From a candidate division CSSED10-310 bacterium (GTDB lineage Bacteria; CSSED10-310; JAFGJC01), in the NCBI GenBank assembly GCA_016927905.1, contig JAFGLW010000031.1:124001-188000 (forward strand): DNA of 64,000 nucleotides, in the 5' to 3' direction. This document shows, piece after piece, positions 45,901-53,139 of the stretch. The translations under genes and the position numbers were made by a program. The notes under the pieces were generated by a model. The model had not been told where the DNA came from and made no database searches. It worked only from the letters and a program-made list of their open reading frames with translations. How positions within the stretch are numbered: the stretch's first letter is position 1; every line of letters starts with the position of its first letter.

Positions 45901-46155
45901 TCCTGCAACGCGCTCGTTTCCATCAAAAGTCTTCCGGGACCGGAATATCGCTGGACTGCGGAATCGGACACTCCCGGCCGGGCATTTTGCATCGAATCCA
46001 CGGTCAAGCCGGTCGACAGGACGCTGATTCTGGAAATGCCGTTCCCGGCCAATACGGTTCAGCGCTGGATGCTGACGGCGGTTCAGCCGGTCGCCGGATC
46101 CGGCTCCGGAGATAGAACCCCGACCACCAGCAGCCCGATGATGAATCCGAGATAG
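42919..46155 (+). CDS. Large lipoprotein, possible glycan-active enzyme (DUF5695-like)
   Basis: 1078 residues. The signal peptide ends in a lipobox (ISLAC, Cys20). Residues about 32-180 form a carbohydrate-binding-like jelly roll (IRNPGFEQG start and WFDDIEL end are typical). The central and C-terminal parts (about 560-900) are rich in Trp, Tyr and aromatic pairs and look like a helical barrel as in polysaccharide lyases or alpha/alpha glycosidases; I am reminded of DUF5695 but cannot verify it. Its last 73 bases overlap the convergent membrane-protein gene. Confidence 0.6.
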   Translation: MRSRIGIGIILGSAIISLACSPRSEPLGRGSGNIIRNPGFEQGNALPEGWDKITVTFGTTPEFLWNDIPERRTKVSGVHLEEPGFGGWKQQVTLEPDTQYRLSAYLKTENIWGKGLGVSVFFPKFRWMRPLSIRESPEWIKYDVDLLSAGLTQMDLLCAMGVNGLNSGTAWFDDIELRALQNPAFDGNITRSLLFPSMTIRYDVKRGYLTSLKPLSRYPDAPEFLASYPTLPYLDPAKDCFLGDISLDVRQDRSWLHVTTADPEMRHDVKSDREKLWAEHRHPSAGIPVIRSDFSSAGDSVIWRISLENTGKKDLVIGSLELPMPWNNNYCLFDPHDKASQKLLYTRRVSEHKHIGGNSSYVLACPMDGQPPSLVIHPADPDTGFEFAWHEPDTIRNQRRDKDQWIHGAWPGLTRVCLFSRGIKERSGWGEWLNPQNHLVVPAGQTESFTLRLQWLDNRSDLPEALADSGLLGFRVIPALALPSGYPATVIVYGASHPVTVTGAASWSETPVPSAFRGTAVRIILDQEGPRAVDITDADNRTGRLFMFCLPSLSDLMDQRARFIMGKQRYVKPGDPLSGAILCFNSRTGAVLAETRDMWGSGGYEGGITDAMFLALKNTIRPDCQEISFLEDYIWGWLLGGIQDPADYGVAWTVSMPDRKERGYNYIHVLNLYDAMARGSAIRPELYRKRTEDYLDLWWNTFNAFKRTTVRFQDLGLMGRGNITFMPEFFRRFDLADRAASIEDEIRMWGRYWSEDPPYPFGSELFFDNTGYESVFFYRDYIGEKQLAEQAVRVTKAGRGRAPTWFWNDSDQRWWDAVRTFPNYESFTDFGENCHHYMTGLNGYMLLEAYDRGYGRDEPGPVGYSGIWNSWARVQPDGFAGMCYCPDPTSDNYGLNRFTGDVGLGLWGNLKGARCYVVDDPVLGRIAYGGYLLDTKDDSGNVRMTVEPLSGMDHRVRWIGPDLAADSDGPSIRKLSADRMLHHLELVLVNPFDSSCNALVSIKSLPGPEYRWTAESDTPGRAFCIESTVKPVDRTLILEMPFPANTVQRWMLTAVQPVAGSGSGDRTPTTSSPMMNPR

Positions 46156-47438
46156 TTGTCGTGCATCAGCCGTGACAGATAAATGAACGCAAACAGGGTG
46201 ATCGCGTATCCGCACAGAAGATTGGCAGGCGTCGGGCGACGATGCACCCGGAGCACCGACAGAACCAGCAGGGGACCCGCGCCCAGGACCTGCCAGATCC
46301 AGAAGGGATAGTATTGGGTCCGGGATGCGACGGACTGCCAGGTCAGCAGATAGTTGGATGCGCCGTATCCGGGCGTCCCGCCGATCAGATAGTTCATCTC
46401 GGTGTGCCCGGCGTTGAAGGCGATGATATCGTCCCAGAAGACGGGAAAATCCCAGACCAGGAACGGACCAATCAGCAGTATGCCCGGCAGTAGAAACCAG
46501 GGAGCGTATTTCCGCCGGCGGGCCCAGAATCCCTCGCGCTTGAAACAGCCCAGATATGCGGCCATATACGGGATGAACAGCCAGGCAAACTGCTTGGAAC
46601 AGCATGCCAGCGCAGTCAGGAAAACCGCGGTCGTGTCATGCTTTTTGACCGCCGCCAGGACCGCCGCCAGGATCAGCGCTAGCGGCACGATGTCGTTGCG
46701 GCCCTCCACCAGGAACGGGATCAGGAACGGATTAAGCGCAAACAGGACGACGGCGGACAGCCGCCGGTCTTCTTCCCCGCCGGCCAGCCGGGCGGTGATC
46801 CCGATACTCCACAGATAGAAAACGAAGTAGACCAGGCGCATGTCGAACCAGTGGAACAGGTTCTGAAACAACACCTGGACCGGTGTTCCGATCAGGAGAA
46901 AAAACGGCAGGTACGGCCAGTGGAACAGGGGGGGATCGCGGTCGTCGCCGGCGTAATCGCGCATGGGAGTGTCATGGTACGTTTCGCGATATGGATTTCG
47001 GCCGGACAGGACCATCCGGACCGCCTCCTCCGTCTGAATCACGCCGCCGTCGTGGGCGAACCGGTGCGGCTCGGTCTGGTGTCGGCAGAGCATCTCCCAG
47101 GCTACCGGAACGGCGACGGTCACCGCGATCAACATGCCCAGGATGATCGCCCGCAGGTTCCGGATCGTCAGGGTCGGAAGAGATTCCCGGAAAAAATCCA
47201 GAAGCAGGAAGAGGAGGACCAGGCCGGTGGCGGTGGACACCAGGGCCAGGGCGATCGGATTGTTCACTAAAGCGTTGCTGGGCGCTCCGAGCAGGCGGTG
47301 GATCCAGTCCGGCAGCCGGTCGAACATGGTGGGATCGCGGGGGTAGAAAAACGCCGGGTATCGGTACAGGCGGACCGCAACCAGAACAGCCAGCAGGAGC
47401 CCGGCCATGGAAACCGGCGAGGTGTTTTCGCGCCGCAT
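46083..47438 (-). CDS. Multi-pass membrane protein, putative GT-C type glycosyltransferase (DUF2029-like)
   Basis: 451 residues with about ten hydrophobic helices. A loop after the second or third helix has GRNPYRETYHDTPM, and FNPFLIPFLVEGRNDIVPLA is a typical mannosyltransferase-like (GT87/DUF2029) segment. Probably uses a polyprenyl-phosphate sugar donor to build a surface glycan. No clear ribosome site, so the start is uncertain. The last 73 bases overlap the convergent lipoprotein gene. Confidence 0.68.
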   Translation of the reverse strand: MRRENTSPVSMAGLLLAVLVAVRLYRYPAFFYPRDPTMFDRLPDWIHRLLGAPSNALVNNPIALALVSTATGLVLLFLLLDFFRESLPTLTIRNLRAIILGMLIAVTVAVPVAWEMLCRHQTEPHRFAHDGGVIQTEEAVRMVLSGRNPYRETYHDTPMRDYAGDDRDPPLFHWPYLPFFLLIGTPVQVLFQNLFHWFDMRLVYFVFYLWSIGITARLAGGEEDRRLSAVVLFALNPFLIPFLVEGRNDIVPLALILAAVLAAVKKHDTTAVFLTALACCSKQFAWLFIPYMAAYLGCFKREGFWARRRKYAPWFLLPGILLIGPFLVWDFPVFWDDIIAFNAGHTEMNYLIGGTPGYGASNYLLTWQSVASRTQYYPFWIWQVLGAGPLLVLSVLRVHRRPTPANLLCGYAITLFAFIYLSRLMHDNYLGFIIGLLVVGVLSPEPDPATG

Positions 47439-47526
47439 GCGTCAGGTTTTAGCAGTTTATTGGTTCAAAATCCATTGTCCTGACCGGATGCCCGCGGAAA
47501 CCTCTTGTTCGCTCCGTCAATCAGCC

Positions 47527-47655
47527 CCGGAATTCATGTGGCCTTCCGGGACTGGTTCGGTCAGCGACATCCTCTGGTATGGTGCCATGACCGACCCCGG
47601 GATCACGCAGTTGTTCGGGGAGATGGACCTGTTCACGTTCGGGTGGGGCGTGTAG
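47527..47655 (+). pseudogene. Remnant of the C-terminal domain of a Pro/Thr-linker surface protein
   Basis: About 42 codons reading PEFMWPSGTGS, then ILWYGAMTDPGITQLFGEMD and a final FTFGWGV before a TAG. This is nearly the same as the end of the protein ending at 55989. No start, signal or linker is joined to it. Fossil fragment. Confidence 0.72.
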
Positions 47656-47675
47656 GAAACCGAATGCGGTTTCGA

Positions 47676-47736
47676 GTTGCTGGTCCCTGGTTGCTGGTAA
47701 ACCCACCAGCCACAAGCCACCAGTAACCAGTCACTA
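47676..47736. repeat. CTGGT/ACCAG repeat patch, second copy
   Basis: Imperfect repeats like the one at 34765-34856, in opposite orientation. The shared core is CTGGTTGCTGGTAAA (47687-47701). As in the first copy it follows a decayed surface-protein end. Confidence 0.5.
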
Positions 47737-47760
47737 CCCCGGCCTTCGGCTACGGGGAAT

Positions 47761-47784
47761 AGGGATGAGGGATGAGGGATGAGG
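47761..47784. repeat. Tandem heptamer repeat
   Basis: Three direct copies of AGGGATG followed by AGG. Typical slippage-prone microsatellite in non-coding DNA. Confidence 0.8.
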
Positions 47785-47868
47785 TACTGAAATATCCCTC
47801 GAGAGTGATCTCTGCGAAGCAGGCGGGGTGTGTCGGCTGCAGAGAATTCCCTGTCCCGGGACCGTAGA

Positions 47869-47888
47869 GGCAGACCGGCGTGTCTGCC
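47869..47888. repeat. Inverted repeat (hairpin)
   Basis: GGCAGAC (47869-47875) pairs with GTCTGCC (47882-47888) around a six-base loop. It resembles short palindromic intergenic elements that recur in many bacterial genomes. No T-run, so not a terminator. Confidence 0.6.
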
Positions 47889-47943
47889 CGTCCGGGGGAA
47901 CGGGGGTTTGTTTATCCTGGCGTGTTGCCCCGGGCTGATATGT

Positions 47944-47962
47944 CCCGGCCCTTAAGGCCGGG
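47944..47962. repeat. GC-rich inverted repeat
   Basis: CCCGGCC (47944-47950), CTTAA, GGCCGGG (47956-47962). Strong hairpin downstream of the minus-strand operon that ends at 48061. Lacks a T-run on either strand. Confidence 0.6.
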
Positions 47963-47964
47963 TA

Positions 47965-48013
47965 CCCTCATCCCCTGGGAGAGGGTGACGCAGCGCGCAG
48001 CATCGGGTGAGGG
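47965..48013. repeat. REP-like palindromic element
   Basis: CCCTCATCCC at 47965-47974 pairs with GGGTGAGGG at 48005-48013. The CCCTCACCC / GGGAGAGGG style is like REP elements of other genomes. The whole spacer 47656-48060 is a chain of such repeats and contains no supportable gene. Confidence 0.5.
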
Positions 48014-48060
48014 CACCAGCCCCCAGCCACTTCCCCAGACACCGACCCGACGTCGAACCG

Positions 48061-49464
48061 TTATCGTTCGCCTTCCACAATCACAATGGGGCACAGGCCG
48101 CCGCCGGCGGAGATATTGATCACGGCCGCTTCCGATGTCCGGCACATGCCGCCCGCGTGTTTCCCGCCGAACGCATAGAAATTCTGGTTCAGCTTCTTGG
48201 ATTTCCACCTCAGATCAGGACTCACTTCCGGCAGCTCCATCTCCGGGATGGGCACGAATTCCTGGGCGACGTATTTCTGATCGGTGGTTGCAGCGAGGTG
48301 GATGGTTTCCTCCCATTCCGCCTGGGTTTTCACCGGACCGACGCATACGCCTTTGCCGCCGTAAAGGTCCATGGGTTTCAGAACGAGTGTCTCCCGGTTG
48401 GCCCGCACATATTCATACAGGTCGACCTGGGTTTTACCGTCCGGTCCGAGCGTCTTGCGTTCCTGCATCAGCCGGGTCCACGGAACCGTATTCAAAACCA
48501 CTTCGCGTTCCTCCGGCGTATACAGCTTCATGATCTCGGGATCCTGCAGGTGTTCCAGCAGGCTTTTGATGGCCGCCAGGATGGAGCGGATGGAGTTGCA
48601 GCAGCAGAAGGCATTGTCGCGGTAGGCTGCCCGCAACGGTTTGATGTCGTCCCATACGTCGGTCCAGTTCCGGATCCAGCCCCGGCGGTAGAAGATGTCG
48701 ATTTCCATTCCGGTGGGTGTATAGGCTTTGCCGTTCCGGTAATCGATGCTGGGGGGAGTTGCGAATTCGCATTGGTAGCCCTGGCGCTTGAAATCCTCCA
48801 CGATCAGGAGAAATTCCGGGAAGGTCGTACCTTTGTCGGACACGATGGCGATGTTCGGAAGCAGCTTCTTGCCTCCCCATTCCCGGTAGGCCCTGAGAAG
48901 GCTGTACAGAATCTGGGGGATAAACCGGTCCGATCCCAGATAATATTCCCTTCGCAGTTCATCCATCACCGGTCCCTGTTCGATGATCTCGGTTTGAACA
49001 TCGGAATACATGGGTCCCCCGGGCGAATCGGTATTGAACTCAATAAACTTGATGGTATCGTTCTCCACAAACGCATCGTTCCGCGTAATCCATATCCGTC
49101 GCTGGGTCCCGGTATCGCTTTCAACGAGTTCGGTTTCCTTGTCGGTCAGATTGAACATCGGTTTGAACCGGTCATTCTGGAAATACAGATTGGATACCTT
49201 TTCCAGAACATTCATGATGTGATTGGATACCCGTTCGATCTCATCCATCTGTCGCCGGGTGACAAAATAGGGCATGATGAATACCGGGAACGGTTTCCGG
49301 ATAATATTGACCTCATCGCCCACATTGATGACACAGCCCCGTTCATGAAACCGATTGTTGGCATCCTCCAGAAGGTTTTTCGCCGGTGATTCCGGCGTAT
49401 CCAGCCGAGTCAGGATCTCCCGGAACTCATTATTGATTCTCTCGATGATTTTCGCGTCCGACAT
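48061..49464 (-). CDS. ATP-grasp ligase, glutathionylspermidine-synthase-like (copy A)
   Basis: 467 residues. The order of motifs follows the GspS/YgiC group: FIEFNTDSPGGPMYSDVQ (about 144-161), IDIFYRRGWIRNW (about 256-268), the ATP-binding strand VLKPMDLYGGKGVCVG (about 358-373), YVAQEFVPIPEME, then FYAFGGKHAGGMCR and VINISAGGGLCP at the end. Such enzymes join a carboxylate (often a peptide) to an amine using ATP. Paralogue of the gene at 56055-57425. Last gene of an operon with the M20 peptidase and a proteasome-like pair, 51 bases after the latter. Substrates unknown. Confidence 0.8.
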   Translation of the reverse strand: MSDAKIIERINNEFREILTRLDTPESPAKNLLEDANNRFHERGCVINVGDEVNIIRKPFPVFIMPYFVTRRQMDEIERVSNHIMNVLEKVSNLYFQNDRFKPMFNLTDKETELVESDTGTQRRIWITRNDAFVENDTIKFIEFNTDSPGGPMYSDVQTEIIEQGPVMDELRREYYLGSDRFIPQILYSLLRAYREWGGKKLLPNIAIVSDKGTTFPEFLLIVEDFKRQGYQCEFATPPSIDYRNGKAYTPTGMEIDIFYRRGWIRNWTDVWDDIKPLRAAYRDNAFCCCNSIRSILAAIKSLLEHLQDPEIMKLYTPEEREVVLNTVPWTRLMQERKTLGPDGKTQVDLYEYVRANRETLVLKPMDLYGGKGVCVGPVKTQAEWEETIHLAATTDQKYVAQEFVPIPEMELPEVSPDLRWKSKKLNQNFYAFGGKHAGGMCRTSEAAVINISAGGGLCPIVIVEGER

Positions 49465-49515
49465 TTTTTTAATTTCCTCCTTAACGGGATAGTGTGATCT
49501 CCAGAGAACCCGATC

Positions 49516-50586
49516 TTATTTGTTTTTGCTTTCCTTGGCAAGCAGTTTTTCCACCGGTTTGTATCCTCTCAGATAGCGGGACAGGGCGGTTCGATTCCGG
49601 CATCTTTGAAACAGTTTTCGTTCGGCCCGATCGAATGGAACATTTCCGAAAACCAGATCGCCGACGGTATCGAACGCCATTTTTTTGGTAATGATCTCAC
49701 CTTTGTAAGCTCCCACCACTTCCGAAGCCAGTTTTGCGCGTTCGTCTGTGATTTCAAGCAGTCTTTCTGAATTCGATTTCCGGCCGTCGATGACCGTTAT
49801 ATTGTAATAACCTCCGACACCGATGTTATTCCTGCAGGCAAGATTGGTTGCATGAATGATGGACATCATGGATTCGACCGGATCGAGTTTAACTCTGCGT
49901 TCCTGGAGGGTTTTGGTGCTGAGGAAATCCGCGAATGCCAGATCAGACGTATCCTGACCCGAGCCGATGGACTGGAAAGCCGCCTGAACCGGTTCATATG
50001 AGAAAGTCATCATGTTGAAATAATAAATCCTGAACCCTTCCTGGGGCTCGTATCCGGACAGGATGCCCCGGTTGACATACAGGAATCCAAGGTTGGGATA
50101 GCGGCCTTTCCAGGACATCGCCGCCTGGGCATCGTCGATGATTTCCTTCTGATTGATTTCGACCTTGCTGTCCCCGCTCATGTAATATCCCCGGATCAGA
50201 TCCGTTCCCTTGAAACCGTACTGGTGAACCAGGTAATCGTCGACATGATTCCGTTTCATCGACGACAAAAGGGTAAAGATACGATCAGCGATATCCCGGA
50301 TGGTCAGAAATTGATCGGATTTGCCGCTTATCCGGATTTTCCGGTTTTCCGCTTCGTCTTCCAGGAACCGGTAGGAACGGGTTTTGATTTCTTCGCTGAT
50401 CGAGCTGGTGCCCGATCCCCCATAGGCCGCAGCAACTCCGTACCGCTTCTGTATTTCAGGTGGTATGATGGACTGGATTTTATCTCCCACGTCGCCTTTT
50501 CGGGACATATCGCCCCAGCTGACCTGTTCGTCACACACCATGGCTCCGGAAAATTCATCAAAGCGGATTGCATTGACCACCGTCAT
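49516..50586 (-). CDS. Proteasome/HslV-like Ntn hydrolase, probable active subunit (pair 1)
   Basis: 356 residues. Removal of Met would expose Thr2 as the nucleophile. The next motifs follow HslV: SGAMVCDEQVSWGD (Asp19 = Asp17 of HslV), KGDVGDKI (Lys36 = Lys33), YGGSGTSSI, GYEPQEGFRIYYF and SIGSGQD (Ser209 = the GSG Ser). GVGGYYNITVIDG matches the strand after the Asp166 region. Compared with HslV (about 175 residues) there is an insert of about 80 residues (about 65-165) with YGFKGTDLIRGYY, and a C-terminal extension with YLRGYK. ATGA overlap with its Ala-type partner upstream; GAGGAGG ribosome site. Assignment by motif; activity unproven. Confidence 0.78.
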   Translation of the reverse strand: MTVVNAIRFDEFSGAMVCDEQVSWGDMSRKGDVGDKIQSIIPPEIQKRYGVAAAYGGSGTSSISEEIKTRSYRFLEDEAENRKIRISGKSDQFLTIRDIADRIFTLLSSMKRNHVDDYLVHQYGFKGTDLIRGYYMSGDSKVEINQKEIIDDAQAAMSWKGRYPNLGFLYVNRGILSGYEPQEGFRIYYFNMMTFSYEPVQAAFQSIGSGQDTSDLAFADFLSTKTLQERRVKLDPVESMMSIIHATNLACRNNIGVGGYYNITVIDGRKSNSERLLEITDERAKLASEVVGAYKGEIITKKMAFDTVGDLVFGNVPFDRAERKLFQRCRNRTALSRYLRGYKPVEKLLAKESKNK

Positions 50587-51638
50587 CGCCTTGCCTCCTC
50601 AGCCTGGATCCTGCTTTTGTATCCTCTCAGAAAATGTTCCATTTCCCGGTGGTTTTGAGTCGATTTCAAGAATTCCGCTTCAACCCGGTCGAGATCGATG
50701 TCATCCAGCACCAGGTTCTTCACCAGTTTCATTGCCGCGGGTTTTCCGATGAATCCGTGCACCCATGCGGTCACGATTTCCTGGGCCAATTTTGCGCCGT
50801 GACCCGTATATTCCCGGTACCGCTGGACATGTGTTTTTCCTTCTCCGGTAATCAGGACGAACTGGGGATACCCGCCCACTTCATGATTGAACCTGGTTGC
50901 CGCTTCCAGAGCCGTGATCAGGGCCAGGAGCGCTTCTTCCTGTTTTATTCCCTTTCGCCGCTCCTTCAACCCGCGATTCCGGAAGAAATCGATGAACGCC
51001 AGGTTCGCCGCATCGCTGCCTTTCCCGATGCTTTCGAACAGACCCGAACCCAGGAACATGTTTCCCGCTTTTCCGCTCCATTCATACCAATGAAAGCCAT
51101 TGCGGGAATCCACACCGGCGATCAGGGCGCTGATCTCGAAAAGAGATCTGGTATGTGCAGATTTATCGTCGTATTTCAGCCATTTAAGCGCATCGGAACG
51201 GATCATTTCCTGTTTGATCTCGATGCGTTCTCCGTCCCGCTCAAAGTATCCCCGATTCAGATCATCCACGGTAAATCCGTAGACGAATCCCAGCTGATCA
51301 TTGATCCGCTTGCGAATCAACCCGTCTATTTCCCGGATGGCGATCTGGGCGATTTCCTTCAGTGAGCGAATGGGATCCTTCCGACCTTCGGATGCTGGAT
51401 CACTGACGGTTCTCTTCAGTTGTTTCTGGACATTCAATACCGCCTCATGGGTCACGGACGGATCCCCCTCGATTCCGATGACCGCCTCCATGCCGGTCGA
51501 TTCGCAGAATTCGGGCGGCAGCAGGGATTGAAGATTGTCCAGCGACAGGGTTCTCCGGGTGCCTCTCCGCCAGAATTCCTCATCGGCAAGAAGAACACCG
51601 GAACGGTCATCGATGCGGATCAGGTTGATCAGAGCCAT
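50583..51638 (-). CDS. Proteasome/HslV-like Ntn hydrolase homologue, probable inactive subunit (pair 1)
   Basis: 351 residues, same architecture as the downstream gene. The N-terminus is MALINLIRIDD, so Ala replaces the nucleophile Thr. Asp19 remains (LADEEFW), but the Lys33 position is Asn (LDNLQSL). GSG is GKG (SIGKGSD). The family insert is kept (YGFTVDDLNRGYF), as is the C-terminal FLRGYK. It resembles the catalytically silent subunits of proteasomes, and likely forms a hetero-oligomer with the Thr subunit. GGGAGGA before the ATG; 30 bases after the M20 gene. Confidence 0.75.
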   Translation of the reverse strand: MALINLIRIDDRSGVLLADEEFWRRGTRRTLSLDNLQSLLPPEFCESTGMEAVIGIEGDPSVTHEAVLNVQKQLKRTVSDPASEGRKDPIRSLKEIAQIAIREIDGLIRKRINDQLGFVYGFTVDDLNRGYFERDGERIEIKQEMIRSDALKWLKYDDKSAHTRSLFEISALIAGVDSRNGFHWYEWSGKAGNMFLGSGLFESIGKGSDAANLAFIDFFRNRGLKERRKGIKQEEALLALITALEAATRFNHEVGGYPQFVLITGEGKTHVQRYREYTGHGAKLAQEIVTAWVHGFIGKPAAMKLVKNLVLDDIDLDRVEAEFLKSTQNHREMEHFLRGYKSRIQAEEARR

Positions 51639-51668
51639 GATTCCTCCCGATATCTACAGTATATCCCG

Positions 51669-52913
51669 CTACATCGTCAGATCTGCCGCGATGAGGCAGA
51701 TCAGGTGAGCAAACGTCACGAGTTGCTTGATTTCGACGTATTCATTCGCCATATGGAATGCCGTGTCATCACCCGGCCCGAAGGCAACAGCGAGAATTCC
51801 ATGCTCGTTCATCCCCTTTGCGAATGTCCCGCCACCCAGACCGAACGGTTCCGGGAGAAGACCGAACGCCCGGGCGTTGGCCTGGATGGATTTCACGAGG
51901 ATATTGTCCGGATCGATGGCGTGAGGAAGTGACGCATCGCCGATGGAAAATTCGAAATCATCCGCGATCCGCAACGACAGCATTTTCATTTCATCCCGTA
52001 CGCCTTCCGGTGTCTGACCGGGAACGATCCGGCAGTCGATATCACAGGTACACTCGCTGGGTACGATATTGGAGGCAGCTCCCCCGTGTATTTCCCCGAC
52101 ATTGACGGTCGGTTTTCGCAGGATAGGATCTTCGACATATTGAAATGTGTGATGTTCCAGTTCAGCCAGAAACCGAGCCATTTTGTTGATCGCATTCACT
52201 CCCAGATGCGGAGTGGACCCGTGGGCCTGTTTCCCGACTGCCCGGACCGTTATCACCATCCGGCCTTTCTCGGCGATGTCGATCTTCTTCATGTTCTCCC
52301 CGATATCGGGAATGATCGCATAGGCGGGCGAAATGAGGTTTTCTTCCATCAGGTAATGAATGCCGTAGTCCACGCCGTCCGGATCCCCGGCTTCTTCATC
52401 GGCCAGAGCGGATATCTGAAGCTGACCGGTGATGCTTTCGTCCGCCCCGATGTCCTTTATCACTTTGGCCGCCAGCAGGGAAGATGCCAGCGGACCCTTG
52501 TTGTCCAGCACGCCCCGGCCGTACACGAATCCGTCCCTGCGGGTCATGACGAATGGATCTGTTTCCCATCCGGAACCCGGCGGAACGATATCCATGTGAC
52601 AGGCGATAAACAGAATTTTCGAATGATCCTCCCCTTTCCCGAGATATCCGATGACGTTAGGACGCCCTTTTTGTCTTTCGAACACATCATATCGGATACC
52701 CCACGAATCGAATTCCCGCTGGACGATCTCCGCCACCCGCCATTCCTCACCTCGAATCGTCAGGTAATCGAAGTTCCCCAGTTTGCTGGTTGGTACATTG
52801 ACGGTACGTTTCGAAACCATCTCCCCCAGAATCCGGAGAATTTCCGTTTCAATGACGCTGCTGTGTGCGGTGAAATATTCATTGATCGCAGCTTTCAGTT
52901 TTTCCTGTGACAT
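51669..52913 (-). CDS. M20-family metallopeptidase (ArgE/DapE/dipeptidase-like)
   Basis: 414 residues. Metal-binding segments are ACHMDIVPPG, GRGVLDNKGP, ADEEAGD (general base Glu plus metal Glu) and a late His in DDTAFHMANEY. The dimerisation domain sits between. M20 enzymes cleave small peptides or acylated amino acids. ATG 52913 is chosen for GGAAGGAG upstream. First gene of the operon M20, Ala-type subunit, Thr-type subunit, ATP-grasp A, which ties it to that system. Confidence 0.88.
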   Translation of the reverse strand: MSQEKLKAAINEYFTAHSSVIETEILRILGEMVSKRTVNVPTSKLGNFDYLTIRGEEWRVAEIVQREFDSWGIRYDVFERQKGRPNVIGYLGKGEDHSKILFIACHMDIVPPGSGWETDPFVMTRRDGFVYGRGVLDNKGPLASSLLAAKVIKDIGADESITGQLQISALADEEAGDPDGVDYGIHYLMEENLISPAYAIIPDIGENMKKIDIAEKGRMVITVRAVGKQAHGSTPHLGVNAINKMARFLAELEHHTFQYVEDPILRKPTVNVGEIHGGAASNIVPSECTCDIDCRIVPGQTPEGVRDEMKMLSLRIADDFEFSIGDASLPHAIDPDNILVKSIQANARAFGLLPEPFGLGGGTFAKGMNEHGILAVAFGPGDDTAFHMANEYVEIKQLVTFAHLICLIAADLTM

Positions 52914-53032
52914 GCAATTTCTCCTTCCGTTGATCACCCGCTGAAAATCGATCGAATCTTATCGAAGCAGATTTTCCAGGTCAAATTCACTTGAAATGCG
53001 ATGCTGTTTCAAGGACAATTTCAGCAGGAAAT

Positions 53033-53061
53033 TTGACTTCCCTGGATAACTGAGGTAGACA
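53033..53061 (+). promoter_or_regulatory. Candidate promoter for the Kelch/Pro-Thr surface protein
   Basis: TTGACT (53033-53038, five of six), 17 bases, TAGACA (53056-53061), a weak -10. Alternative -10 GACAAT at 53058. About 80 bases before the ATG at 53140. Confidence 0.3.
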
Positions 53062-53139
53062 ATAACAGGGTGGAATGATTAACGAAATGAGTATTTTCCT
53101 GATAATTGAAATATTTAATCCAATTGGGAGGAACGTTAC

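Noticed and set aside
47944-47962. GC-rich hairpin as a Rho-independent terminator of the ATP-grasp A operon
   Set aside because: No T-run follows on the minus strand and it is about 100 bases beyond the stop; listed only as an inverted repeat.
48007-49389. 460-codon open frame on the plus strand opposite ATP-grasp A
   Set aside because: Antisense shadow of the ATP-grasp gene, which has all its motifs; the plus-strand product is His/Phe/Gly-rich with no recognisable domain.
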